From contig CAYONP010000134.1 in NCBI GenBank assembly GCA_964405335.1, positions 1 through 12,381 on the forward strand: a DNA stretch of 12,381 nt, written 5' to 3'. Shown here piece after piece: positions 1-7,842 of this stretch. The position numbers and the translations under genes are program-made. Below the pieces are notes generated by a model. The model was not told the DNA's origin. It saw nothing but the letters and a program-made list of their open reading frames with translations, and made no database searches. This DNA comes from CAYONP01 sp964405335 (GTDB taxonomy: Bacteria; Armatimonadota; UBA10988). Every line of letters begins with the position of its first letter. Positions within the stretch are counted from its first letter, which is position 1.

Positions 1-23
1 GCTGTCCAACAGCACGTCGGCGG

Positions 24-46
24 CACTGGCGGGCGAGCCGCCAGTG
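24..46. terminator. Candidate hairpin terminator after the arginine-deiminase-like gene
   Basis: A perfect 9-bp inverted repeat, CACTGGCGG (24-32) and CCGCCAGTG (38-46), encloses a 5-base loop. It lies about 55 bases beyond the TAG stop of the minus-strand gene ending at 102. No T-tract follows on either strand, so it is not a classic intrinsic terminator. In a genome this G+C-rich such hairpins may act with Rho or as RNA-stabilising 3' ends. Whatever lies left of base 1 is unknown, so it could instead serve a neighbouring gene. Confidence 0.4.
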
Positions 47-101
47 GCACCGCCGCCTCGTGCTGAGCCCAACGAACACGCCGCGTGGTCGGTTCCGACG
101 G

Positions 102-1343
102 CTACTCGCGCCGCAGCACCTGGGTGCAGCAGTGCGCCGCGCCGTAGCCGCCGGTCAGGTTGGCGAAGTCGACCCAGGTCACTTCGGCTCCGGCCTCGCG
201 CAGCGCCTGCTGATAGGCCTCCGATGCGCCGGCCACCGCGATCAGGCGGTTCGGACCGATACAGAGGAAGTTGATCGCATAGGCAAGCTGATCGTCGTTG
301 CTGACCGGGATGACCTTCATGCCGAGGTCGAGTTCGAGGTAGCGCTGGAACTCGACGTCGGCCTGGACGCGACGGTAGCCGTCGGCGCCGAGCTGATAGA
401 CGTCGGCCGTCGGCTGTTTGGCCGGATCGGCCGGCGCGCCGGGTCGGTCGAGCCGGTCTTCGACCATGACCACCGTGGTCGGCCCGACGATGTTGAACCA
501 GGTGTCGAGGTGCATCTGCACCTGGTTCTGCCACGGGTCCTTGACCACCACCACCGTCTCGGCACCGAACGCCCGCGCCTCGAGGAGCTGACGGACACCC
601 TCGGCGTTGGTCCGCAGCCCCTGGCCGATGAAGGCGACCTCGCCGGCGGGCAGGAAGTCGCCGCCTTCGAGCCGGCCGTCGCCCGTGACCTCGAGGATCG
701 GTGTGATGCCCAGCCGGTCGAGGGCGAAGCGCAGGATCTCGGTCTCGACCGCTCGCTGCTCGCTGTTCATCCGGCCCATGACCACCCCGCGCGCGGTGGT
801 GATCTGCTGGTCGCGGCAGAAGTAGAGGTTCATCACCGGCGACAGTTCGTAGGTCGCCGTGTAGCGTGTGTTCGGCACCAGGCTCGGGCGCAGCCGTACG
901 GTCGGCCGCTCGAACACGATCCGCACCAACTCGGCCGCGCTGAGCGCTGCGAGCGTATCGTCGAGGTAACGCGCCTGCTCGGCCTGTTCGGTCGCCGGCA
1001 GCGCCGAAGCGTCAAGGGTGACGAACCCGCGGGCGAAGGCGCGCAGCTCGTCGCTCGGCCCGCTCATCAGCGCCTCGACGAGCGTGTGCACCCGCACGCC
1101 GCGGTCGCGCAGGAGCTGCTGATAGGCGCGGTGCTCGGCGGCGGCGCCGGCCAGGTCGAACGGCCGCTCGAACAGCGCCGATTCGGGGTGGACCACGCCG
1201 AGGAACAGCTCGTCGCCGGGGGTGTGGACCAGCACGTCGACCGGCCGGTCCCACTCGGCGCGGCAGCCGACGGCCGGGACGATCTGCGCCCAGGCCGGGC
1301 CGAGGGCGAACAGGACCAGCAGCAGGCAGCGCCGCACGCGCAT
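102..1343 (-). CDS. Secreted arginine-deiminase-like enzyme (guanidino-modifying superfamily)
   Basis: A 413-residue protein of the pentein (guanidino-group modifying) fold, closest in motif order to arginine deiminase, which hydrolyses arginine to citrulline and ammonia. Visible motifs are PVMNLYFCRD (169-178, like the family's PxPNLYFxRD), EGGDF (226-230, the substrate-binding Asp), MHLDTWF (277-283, catalytic His278 and Asp280) and a C-terminal GGYGAAHCCTQ whose Cys405 fits the catalytic nucleophile. The HCxTQ form is also seen in agmatine deiminases, so the substrate could be arginine, agmatine or a peptidyl-arginine. Unlike usual cytoplasmic arginine deiminases it starts with a Sec signal peptide (MRVRRCLLLVLFALGPAWAQ, cleavage near 19/20, no lipobox). 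ATG at 1343 has GGAG about 7 bases upstream and follows the decarboxylase stop by 13 bases, so the two are co-transcribed. Family is secure; substrate is not. Confidence 0.87.
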   Translation of the reverse strand: MRVRRCLLLVLFALGPAWAQIVPAVGCRAEWDRPVDVLVHTPGDELFLGVVHPESALFERPFDLAGAAAEHRAYQQLLRDRGVRVHTLVEALMSGPSDELRAFARGFVTLDASALPATEQAEQARYLDDTLAALSAAELVRIVFERPTVRLRPSLVPNTRYTATYELSPVMNLYFCRDQQITTARGVVMGRMNSEQRAVETEILRFALDRLGITPILEVTGDGRLEGGDFLPAGEVAFIGQGLRTNAEGVRQLLEARAFGAETVVVVKDPWQNQVQMHLDTWFNIVGPTTVVMVEDRLDRPGAPADPAKQPTADVYQLGADGYRRVQADVEFQRYLELDLGMKVIPVSNDDQLAYAINFLCIGPNRLIAVAGASEAYQQALREAGAEVTWVDFANLTGGYGAAHCCTQVLRRE

Positions 1344-1356
1344 GTCGGTCTCCGGG

Positions 1357-2823
<1,467 letters not shown>

Positions 2824-2886
2824 CGCACCTCTCGCGCGGCGTGGGCTTCGGCGCGGGTGCGTCGGCTCCTGCGCGGCGGGGCCGGG

Positions 2887-3909
2887 TCAGTCGGGCAGGC
2901 GTGGGATCTCGACGCCGTACTTGGCCGCCACCTCGCGGGCCTTCGAGTGGTTCGGATCGGCTTTGAGGGTCATCGCGATGGCGTAACCGATGTCCTTGCG
3001 GCGGCCCATCTTGCCGTAGACCCGGGCGAGGTTGAACCACGACGAAGCATGGTGGCTGTCGCTCGAGACAACCCGACGGAAACAGTGCTCGGCCCGGTCG
3101 TACTGCTGCGCCCAGGCATAGGCCACGCCGAGCGTCGAGAGCACCTTGAGGTTGTCGGGATGGCGGTCGTGCAGGGCCAGCAGCAGGTCGATCGCGCGCT
3201 TGTGCTCGGGCACGCGGAGTGCCTGTCGCGCGCGCCGCCAGACGGCATGGTCGTCGGCGCTGAAGCCGCTCATCTCGTCGACGTCGTCGACCGCCGGCCG
3301 CGGCCGTGGGTTGACCTCGCTGGTCGTCTGCCCGCTGCCCAGCGGCGGGAACTTGAGCTTGCGCGTCGCGTCGCAGATCAGCTCGTAGAGATCGACCGAG
3401 GCGCGGATGCCGGGCAGCTCCTGCGCGCCGAGGAAGCTGAGCCGGCCGCGCAGGTCGGCATCGCCCTGCAGTGCCTTGGCCGTTTCGCCGGTAACCAGGA
3501 TCTGGCCGCCGTGGCTGGCGTCGCAGACGCGCGAGGCGAGGTTGACCGCGGCGCCGCGGTAGTCGTCGCCGTGCCGGCGCGGGCTGCCGTAATGGACGCC
3601 GATGCGGGTGCGGACGGCGCCGATCTCCTCGGGCCAGGCGGTCAGGCTGAGCCGGGTCTGAAGCTCGAGGCAAAAGCGGGCGGCCTGGACCGCGTCGGGA
3701 AAGGCGAGGAAGAAGCCGTCGCCGGTGTGCTTGACCTCACGGCCGGCATAGCGCTCGAGGCACTCGCGCACTTCGTGGTCGTGCTCGACCAGCGCCCAGC
3801 CGAAAACGTCTTCATCCACCTGCCACAGTTCGGTGGAGCCCTCGACGTCGGTGAAGACCAGGGCCATCGGCCCGTCCGGCCACGGCCGTGGTGCGTTACC
3901 GTCTGACAC
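2887..3909 (-). CDS. Class III adenylate cyclase with C-terminal TPR region
   Basis: About 340 residues. Residues 15-180 form a class III nucleotide cyclase domain: FTDVEGST carries metal-binding Asp21, VKHTGDGF gives Lys60 and second metal ligand Asp64, GDDYRG places an Asp (115/116) at the second purine-specifying site, and AVNLASR holds transition-state Asn123 and Arg127. The Lys/Asp pair is the ATP-type pairing, so cAMP production is predicted. A linker leads to TPR-like helices from about residue 225 to 330 (RAIDLLLALHDRHPDN, LSTLGVAYAWAQQYDRAEHCF, WFNLARVYGKMGRRKDIGYAI). No membrane segment is seen, so it is cytoplasmic; the TPRs may bind a partner. GTG at 3909 is chosen because GGAGAAG lies about 7 bases upstream and 37 bases after the predicted -10. 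ATG at 3867 is the alternative. The frame stays open upstream to 4380, but that would cross the promoter. Confidence 0.87.
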   Translation of the reverse strand: MSDGNAPRPWPDGPMALVFTDVEGSTELWQVDEDVFGWALVEHDHEVRECLERYAGREVKHTGDGFFLAFPDAVQAARFCLELQTRLSLTAWPEEIGAVRTRIGVHYGSPRRHGDDYRGAAVNLASRVCDASHGGQILVTGETAKALQGDADLRGRLSFLGAQELPGIRASVDLYELICDATRKLKFPPLGSGQTTSEVNPRPRPAVDDVDEMSGFSADDHAVWRRARQALRVPEHKRAIDLLLALHDRHPDNLKVLSTLGVAYAWAQQYDRAEHCFRRVVSSDSHHASSWFNLARVYGKMGRRKDIGYAIAMTLKADPNHSKAREVAAKYGVEIPRLPD

Positions 3910-3946
3910 CCGCGACTTCTCCGCCCGGCGCTCGACTGCGGCAGAC

Positions 3947-3961
3947 GGGTACACTGTACCC
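3947..3961. promoter_or_regulatory. Palindromic operator candidate over the cyclase -10
   Basis: GGGTACACTGTACCC has two perfect 7-base arms (3947-3953 and 3955-3961) around one central base. It covers the whole -10 hexamer of the minus-strand promoter, where a bound regulator would block RNA polymerase. No second copy was noticed elsewhere in the window. The regulator is unknown. Confidence 0.45.
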
Positions 3962-3981
3962 CTCGCCACAGGCGGCGTCAA
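3953..3981 (-). promoter_or_regulatory. Sigma70-type promoter for the cyclase-decarboxylase-deiminase operon
   Basis: Read on the minus strand, TTGACG (3981-3976) and TACAGT (3958-3953) are separated by exactly 17 bases. These match the TTGACA and TATAAT consensus at 5/6 and 4/6. Transcription would begin near 3946, about 37 bases before the chosen GTG start. It is one of the best -35/-10 pairs in the window and lies between two divergent genes. Confidence 0.62.
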
Positions 3982-4068
3982 GCCGATCCGTTGCGGTCTC
4001 TGGCCCATGGTAGGACTGCTCTCCCGCGCGGCGAACCTGCCTCGCCGGCCCGGCGACGCGACATCCGC

Positions 4069-4074
4069 GGAGGT
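4069..4074 (+). promoter_or_regulatory. Ribosome binding site fixing the GH116 start
   Basis: GGAGGT ends 6 bases before ATG 4081, the strongest Shine-Dalgarno match near this gene. It decides against starts further upstream in the same frame, which is open from 3991. No convincing promoter for the plus-strand gene was found between 3962 and 4068. Confidence 0.7.
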
Positions 4075-4080
4075 CTCAGC

Positions 4081-6687
4081 ATGGCAGCGCGCGGCTCGAC
4101 CATCCCTTACCCAACTCGCGACCTGTTCGACACCTCGCCGCCCGACTGGCTCTCCGGCCGGCAGCTCGACGAGGTCGCCTTCCCGCTCGGCGGACTCGGC
4201 ACCGGCTGCATCAGCCTCAGCGGCTGGGGCCACCTGGTCGACTGGGAGATCCGCAATCGACCGGCCAAGGGCTTCGCCGTGCCGTGGGCCTTCGCCATGC
4301 TCCGCTGCCGCGGCGACGGGCTCGACGTCACCCGCGTGCTCGAAGGACCGCCCGGCGGCCGCTACGCCGTCGGCGGCCACTCACTCGGCCACGAAGGCGG
4401 CCAGGGTCTGCCACGATTTCGCCAGGTCCGCTTCCGCGGCACCTTCCCGCTCGCGCAGGTCGAGCTCCGCGACCCCGACGTCCCGGTCGATGTGGAGCTG
4501 GAGGCGTTCAACCCCTTCATACCGCTCAACGACCGCGACTCGGGCCTGCCCGCCGCGATACTCATCTATCGGCTGCGCAACCGCTCGCGACAGCCCCTGC
4601 GCCTGACCCTCTTCGCCTCGCTGACCAACATCATCGGCGACCCGAAGCAGCACACTCGGCAGAACCGCCGGCGGGCGGGCAAGGGCGCCTGCGGCCTGTT
4701 GCTCGACACCGCCGAGTCGCCGGCCGACGACCCGTCGCTGGGCAGCCTGGCCGTCGCCTCGCTCGGCGAGGTGGCCGTGCTGCCGCGCTGGTTCCATGCC
4801 CACGGCCACCGGCGGATCAACCACTTCTGGTCGGCCTGCGCCGAGGCGCCGAGCTTCCCGCCGCGGCGGCCGAAGGGCCTCGAGCCGGCCAGCGACACCG
4901 GCACCATCGCGGTCGAGCTCGAGTTGCCCGCCGGCGGTAGCGCCGAGGTGCCCGTCATCATCGCCTGGCACCAGCCGGTCTTCACCCACTGGCACACGCC
5001 CGAGGGCGGCACGCCGGCGAGCTGGACCAACTGGTATGCCACGCAGTCGAAGGACGCCTGGGACGTGGTCGGCTACGTGGCCGAGCATCTGCCGCGGCTG
5101 CACCGCGAGACGACCGCCTTCCGCGACGCGCTGTTCGCCTCGACCGTGCCGCGGGTGGTGCTCGATGCGGTCAGCTCGCAGATCAGCATCCTCAAATCGC
5201 CGACGGTGCTGCGCCTGACCGACGGCACCTTCTACGGCTTCGAGGGCTGCTCGGACCAGGGCGGCTGCTGCGAAGGCTCGTGTACCCACGTCTGGAACTA
5301 CGCCCAGGCGCTGCCCTACCTGTTCCCGGGCCTGCAGCGCTCGATGCGCGAGGCCGACTGGGCCAACTCGCTGCTCGACGACGGCTATGTCACCTTCCGC
5401 ATGCCGCTGCCGCTGGGCACCCGCGCGCGGCCCGACTTCCACCCCGCCGCCGACGGGCAGCTCGGCACCGTCGCCCAGGTCTGGCGCGAGTACCTGGTCT
5501 GCGGCGACCGCGACTGGCTGCAGCGCATCTGGCCGAACTGCCGCCGCGCGCTCGAGTTCGCCTGGCTGTACTGGGATCGCGACCGCGACGGCGTGCCCGA
5601 GGGGATGCAGCACAACACCTACGACCAGGAGTTCTGGGGCCCGAACACGATGATCGGCAGCCTCTACCTGGCCGCCCTCCGCGCCGGCGAAGAGATCGCC
5701 CGCGAGCTCGGCGACAGCGCCGCCGCCGAGCAGTACCGAGCGCTGTTCGAGCGCGGCTCGGCCTGGACCGACGCCAACTTGTTCAACGGTGAATACTACG
5801 AACAGAAGGTCAACCCGACCGCGCACGAGGTCTGGCCCGAGACGCAGCTCAAGCTCGCCGTCGCGCACGGCAAGGACAGCCGCTTCACCGACCAGCCGGC
5901 GTGGCAGTACGGTCGGGGCTGCCTGAGCGACCAGCTTATCGGCCAGTGGTACGCCGAGATGCTCGGGCTCGGCAAGCTCTACCAGCCGAAGCACATCCGC
6001 ACCGCGCTGCAGGCGATCTTCCGCCACAACTGGCAGCCCGACCTGGCCGGCCATGCCTGCACACTGCGGGTCTATGCCACCGCCGGCGAGGCGGGCCTGC
6101 TGATCTGCACCTGGCCGCGCGGCGAGCGGCCGGGCGACCCGTTCTGGTTCGCCGACGAGGTCTGGTGCGGGATCGAATACCAAGTCGCCTGCCACCTGAT
6201 CTGGGAGGGCTTCGTGGCCGAGGGGCTGGCGATTGTCAAGGGCCTGCGCGACCGCTACACCGGCGAGCGGCGCAACCCCTGGGACGAGATCGAGTGCGGC
6301 CACCACTACGTCCGCTCGATGGCCAGCTACAACCTGCTCGCCGCCCTGGCCGGCCTGCGCTACCGCGCCGACAGCGCGACGCTCGAGCTGCGGCCGAAGC
6401 TGAACGCCGAGCAGTTCACCACCTTCGTCAGCGTCGCCGCCGGTTGGGGCACGGTGAGCCAGACGGTCACCGGCGACACCCGGACGGTGACGGTCACCGC
6501 GCACCACGGCACGCTGCCGGTGCAGACGCTGATCCTGGACGGCAAGGCCGGGTCGGTGACGGCGAGGGTGGGCCGCAAGTCGGTGCCGGCGATGGTGGAG
6601 TCATCACGCGCGGGCTGCCTGGTGCGGTTTGATGCGCCGGCGGTCGCGGAGGGTGGGGCGAAGGTGGTGGTGACACTGGGCGGGTAA
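4081..6687 (+). CDS. GH116 family glycoside hydrolase (non-lysosomal glucosylceramidase-like beta-glycosidase)
   Basis: An 868-residue protein with the GH116 layout: an N-terminal beta-sandwich (about 1-330, opening with AFPLGGLGTGCISLSGWG) and an (alpha/alpha)6 catalytic domain (about 365-760). Both catalytic motifs are intact: CCEGSCTHVWNY, where Glu398 fits the nucleophile, and HNTYDQEFWGP, where Asp515 fits the acid/base. Characterised members are retaining beta-glucosidases, beta-xylosidases, N-acetylglucosaminidases and the mammalian glucosylceramidase GBA2; the exact sugar here is not evident. A beta-rich tail (about 761-868) follows. No signal peptide or membrane helix is seen, so it is predicted cytoplasmic, acting on imported oligosaccharides, glycolipids or glycosides. 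It diverges from the cyclase and has no sugar transporter beside it. Its TAA stop lies in the loop of a hairpin shared with the convergent gene. Confidence 0.92.
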   Translation: MAARGSTIPYPTRDLFDTSPPDWLSGRQLDEVAFPLGGLGTGCISLSGWGHLVDWEIRNRPAKGFAVPWAFAMLRCRGDGLDVTRVLEGPPGGRYAVGGHSLGHEGGQGLPRFRQVRFRGTFPLAQVELRDPDVPVDVELEAFNPFIPLNDRDSGLPAAILIYRLRNRSRQPLRLTLFASLTNIIGDPKQHTRQNRRRAGKGACGLLLDTAESPADDPSLGSLAVASLGEVAVLPRWFHAHGHRRINHFWSACAEAPSFPPRRPKGLEPASDTGTIAVELELPAGGSAEVPVIIAWHQPVFTHWHTPEGGTPASWTNWYATQSKDAWDVVGYVAEHLPRLHRETTAFRDALFASTVPRVVLDAVSSQISILKSPTVLRLTDGTFYGFEGCSDQGGCCEGSCTHVWNYAQALPYLFPGLQRSMREADWANSLLDDGYVTFRMPLPLGTRARPDFHPAADGQLGTVAQVWREYLVCGDRDWLQRIWPNCRRALEFAWLYWDRDRDGVPEGMQHNTYDQEFWGPNTMIGSLYLAALRAGEEIARELGDSAAAEQYRALFERGSAWTDANLFNGEYYEQKVNPTAHEVWPETQLKLAVAHGKDSRFTDQPAWQYGRGCLSDQLIGQWYAEMLGLGKLYQPKHIRTALQAIFRHNWQPDLAGHACTLRVYATAGEAGLLICTWPRGERPGDPFWFADEVWCGIEYQVACHLIWEGFVAEGLAIVKGLRDRYTGERRNPWDEIECGHHYVRSMASYNLLAALAGLRYRADSATLELRPKLNAEQFTTFVSVAAGWGTVSQTVTGDTRTVTVTAHHGTLPVQTLILDGKAGSVTARVGRKSVPAMVESSRAGCLVRFDAPAVAEGGAKVVVTLGG

Positions 6688-6706
6688 CGCCGCCCCGTCC
6701 GTCACC
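6669..6706. terminator. Nested inverted repeat shared by two convergent genes
   Basis: An outer stem GGTGAC (6669-6674) with GTCACC (6701-6706) encloses an inner stem GGGCGG (6678-6683) with CCGCCC (6690-6695). The plus-strand TAA (6685-6687) begins the inner loop and the minus-strand stop (6702-6704) lies in the outer stem. The stop codons are 14 bases apart, so the only room for termination is this structure, which would fold in both transcripts. It lacks a T-tract. Confidence 0.5.
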
Positions 6707-7385
6707 CCAACAACGCATCCTCGGCGAGTGTCGGCCGGCCGGTGCCCTCGCCGAGCGTGGTGGCGAAGTCGCGCAGTTCGTCGAGCAGTTCGGTGATCCG
6801 CTCGGTGCTGTCGAGGATCGACTGCAGGTGGCGCTGGTGGTCGGGCTGGTCCTTCAGGCGGAGCTGCAGAAGCTGGGTCAGGCCGACGATGCAGGCCAGC
6901 GGGTTGTTGATCTCGTGTTTGATCCGCCGGATCTCCTGCTCGACCAGACCGGGCGCCGGGTGCGGAGCGAAGCCGCGTGGCGCGGTCGCCGCCGCGCGCG
7001 GCTCGGTCGGCCGGCGCGCGGCGCGGAGCAGCACGCGAATGCGGGCCTCGAGCACGAGGGGATCGACCGGCTTGGTCAGGTAGTCGTCGGCGCCGGCGGC
7101 GAGGGCTTCGATGATGGCGTCGTGTTCTTCGACCGCCGAGACGATCAGCACCGGCGTGTTGCGGCACTCGTCGGATTGCCGCAGGCGGCGGAGAACCTGC
7201 CGGCCGTCGAGGTCGGGCAGAATCATGTCGAGCACGATCAGCGCGGGTTGGCGGAGCGCGGCGAGTTCGAGTCCGCTCGCTCCGTCGGGCGCCTGAATGG
7301 GCCGGCAGCCCATGTTGGTGACAATCGAGTCGAGCAGCGCACGGTGTGCGCCGTAGTCCTCGATGAGCAAGATCTCCGCGACCAT
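6702..7385 (-). CDS. Response regulator fused to a histidine (DHp) domain, no ATPase domain
   Basis: A 227-residue protein. Residues 3-122 form a receiver domain: acidic pair Glu9-Asp10, phospho-acceptor Asp53 in LIVLDMILPDLDG, Ser83 and the conserved Lys105 in DDYLTKPVD. After an Ala/Pro/Arg-rich linker, residues 148-210 form a dimerisation/phosphotransfer helix pair with an H-box, RRIKHEINNPLA (His157), typical of histidine kinases. The protein then ends; there is no N-, G- or F-box ATP-binding domain and no DNA-binding output. It may relay phosphate between Asp53 and His157, or act as a phosphotransfer partner in the manner of Spo0B or ChpT. ATG at 7385 is chosen because the receiver fold starts at once; the frame is open to 7505, but that stretch does not resemble a receiver. 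Upstream SD is weak (GGGG). No partner kinase lies in the window. Confidence 0.88.
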   Translation of the reverse strand: MVAEILLIEDYGAHRALLDSIVTNMGCRPIQAPDGASGLELAALRQPALIVLDMILPDLDGRQVLRRLRQSDECRNTPVLIVSAVEEHDAIIEALAAGADDYLTKPVDPLVLEARIRVLLRAARRPTEPRAAATAPRGFAPHPAPGLVEQEIRRIKHEINNPLACIVGLTQLLQLRLKDQPDHQRHLQSILDSTERITELLDELRDFATTLGEGTGRPTLAEDALLG

Positions 7386-7519
7386 GTCGACCCCGCTTCC
7401 GGACCGGCGGCGTCCCCGCGCCACTCCCGCAATCCATGCATATGGAGTGTCGGCACACCGATCCGTTGCTTGATGATGGCGACCAGGCTCGCGGAACAAC
7501 AACAACCCAGCGCGGCCGA

Positions 7520-7549
7520 TTCACCACCTCACCGCCGCCGTGATACCAT
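7520..7549 (+). promoter_or_regulatory. Candidate promoter upstream of the structured segment
   Basis: TTCACC (7520-7525), an 18-base spacer, and TACCAT (7544-7549) preceded by TG at the extended -10 position. Each hexamer matches consensus at 4 of 6 positions, including TA and the final AT of the -10. Transcription would begin near 7556, just before the folded segment, giving a leader of about 290 bases to ruvC or a separate small RNA. Confidence 0.4.
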
Positions 7550-7583
7550 AGATTGGCCAGGGGGAAGACGACGATTCGCTTAC

Positions 7584-7795
7584 CGTTTGCTGAACGGCCG
7601 GCAACGGACGCGCCGGGCCGGGCCCGGCGGAGCCGGCAAGAAGGCGTGCGAGCTGCCCAGCCCGCGGGGGAGACCGCAGTCCGCGGCCAACGAAACCCGC
7701 CCAAGGGGCGGATTCGGCGTGACGGGGGTTCGCCCCCGGCGGCAGCCGGGGGCCATATGGCGCGGCCGGGACTTGCCCGCCGCCCAGGGCAAACG
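7584..7795 (+). ncRNA. Candidate structured RNA element (ruvC leader or small RNA)
   Basis: The ends pair as a long interrupted helix: CGTTTGC (7584-7590) with GCAAACG (7789-7795), GGCCGGCAA (7596-7604) with TTGCCCGCC (7773-7781, one mismatch), CGG (7605-7607) with CCG (7766-7768), and CGCGCC (7609-7614) with GGCGCG (7759-7764), about 24 base pairs in order. Inside are hairpins CCGGC/GCCGG (7624-7636), CCGCGG/CCGCGG (7662-7686), CCGCCC/GGGCGG (7697-7711) and two alternative stems at 7723-7752. None of the conserved motifs of RNase P RNA, tmRNA, 4.5S RNA or the common riboswitches was recognised. The strand is inferred from the promoter at 7520-7549; the fold would also form on the other strand. 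It could instead be a palindromic repeat such as a MITE, though no target duplication is seen. Confidence 0.42.
7723..7752 (+). promoter_or_regulatory. Two mutually exclusive hairpins sharing one arm
   Basis: CGGGGG (7723-7728), loop TTCG and CCCCCG (7733-7738) make a 6-bp stem closed by a stable-type UUCG tetraloop. The same C-rich arm extended, CCCCCGGC (7733-7740), with loop GGCA pairs to GCCGGGGG (7745-7752) as an 8-bp stem. Only one can form at a time, the geometry of an attenuator or riboswitch switch. There is no U-tract after the second stem, so any control would not be classic intrinsic termination. Confidence 0.38.
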
Positions 7796-7796
7796 A

Positions 7797-7825
7797 TTGT
7801 TCCGCCAACCTCCCCGTGGTACACT
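7797..7825 (+). promoter_or_regulatory. Promoter candidate directly upstream of ruvC
   Basis: TTGTTC (7797-7802), 17 bases, then TACACT (7820-7825) with an extended TGG before it. The -35 matches at 3 of 6 and the -10 at 4 of 6 positions. Transcription would begin near 7832, which is also where the GGAGG ribosome site (7832-7836) begins, so the mRNA would have almost no leader. The closeness lowers confidence. Confidence 0.42.
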
Positions 7826-7842
7826 GCGCGCGGAGGCGGTGG

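Larger units (their letters stand above)
7386..7842. other. Longest intergenic region, between the REC-DHp gene and ruvC
   Basis: No convincing gene is present. Bases 7386-7510 are comparatively A+T-richer and hold the likely, unassigned promoter of the minus-strand REC-DHp gene; the near-palindrome CCATGCATATGG lies at 7434-7445. Bases 7520-7549 hold a plus-strand promoter candidate, 7584-7795 a highly folded G+C-rich segment, and 7797-7836 the ruvC promoter and ribosome site. Frames open through it are side effects of high G+C: their translations are Arg/Pro/Gly-rich and resemble no family. Confidence 0.7.

Noticed and set aside
1..101. Coding sequence at the left edge
   Set aside because: The short frames here show no family features, and the stretch is dominated by the 24-46 hairpin after the minus-strand stop.
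3910..4380. Upstream extension of the cyclase frame by about 157 residues
   Set aside because: It would cross the promoter, the palindrome and the start of the divergent GH116 gene, and its translation is low-complexity Ala/Glu/Arg with no domain. GTG 3909 has a good ribosome site.
4381..6507. 708-codon open frame antisense to GH116
   Set aside because: Its translation is Val/Ala/Gly/Arg-rich without domain motifs, as expected for the complement of a strongly G+C-biased gene. The plus strand carries both GH116 catalytic motifs.
7584..7795. Known RNA class (RNase P RNA, tmRNA, 4.5S RNA, cobalamin or guanidine riboswitch)
   Set aside because: I compared remembered conserved motifs by eye and none appeared in the right order. 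6S RNA is not excluded, since it is defined mainly by shape, but the multi-hairpin interior does not look like its single long stem.
7584..7795. Insertion-like palindromic repeat with 7-base terminal inverted repeats
   Set aside because: No flanking target duplication and no second copy in the window, so mobility is not supported, though a genome search for copies could change this.
7521..7808. 95-codon minus-strand frame inside the intergenic region
   Set aside because: Gly/Pro/Ala/Arg-rich with no domain and no clear ribosome site. The same bases are better explained by the inverted-repeat structure.
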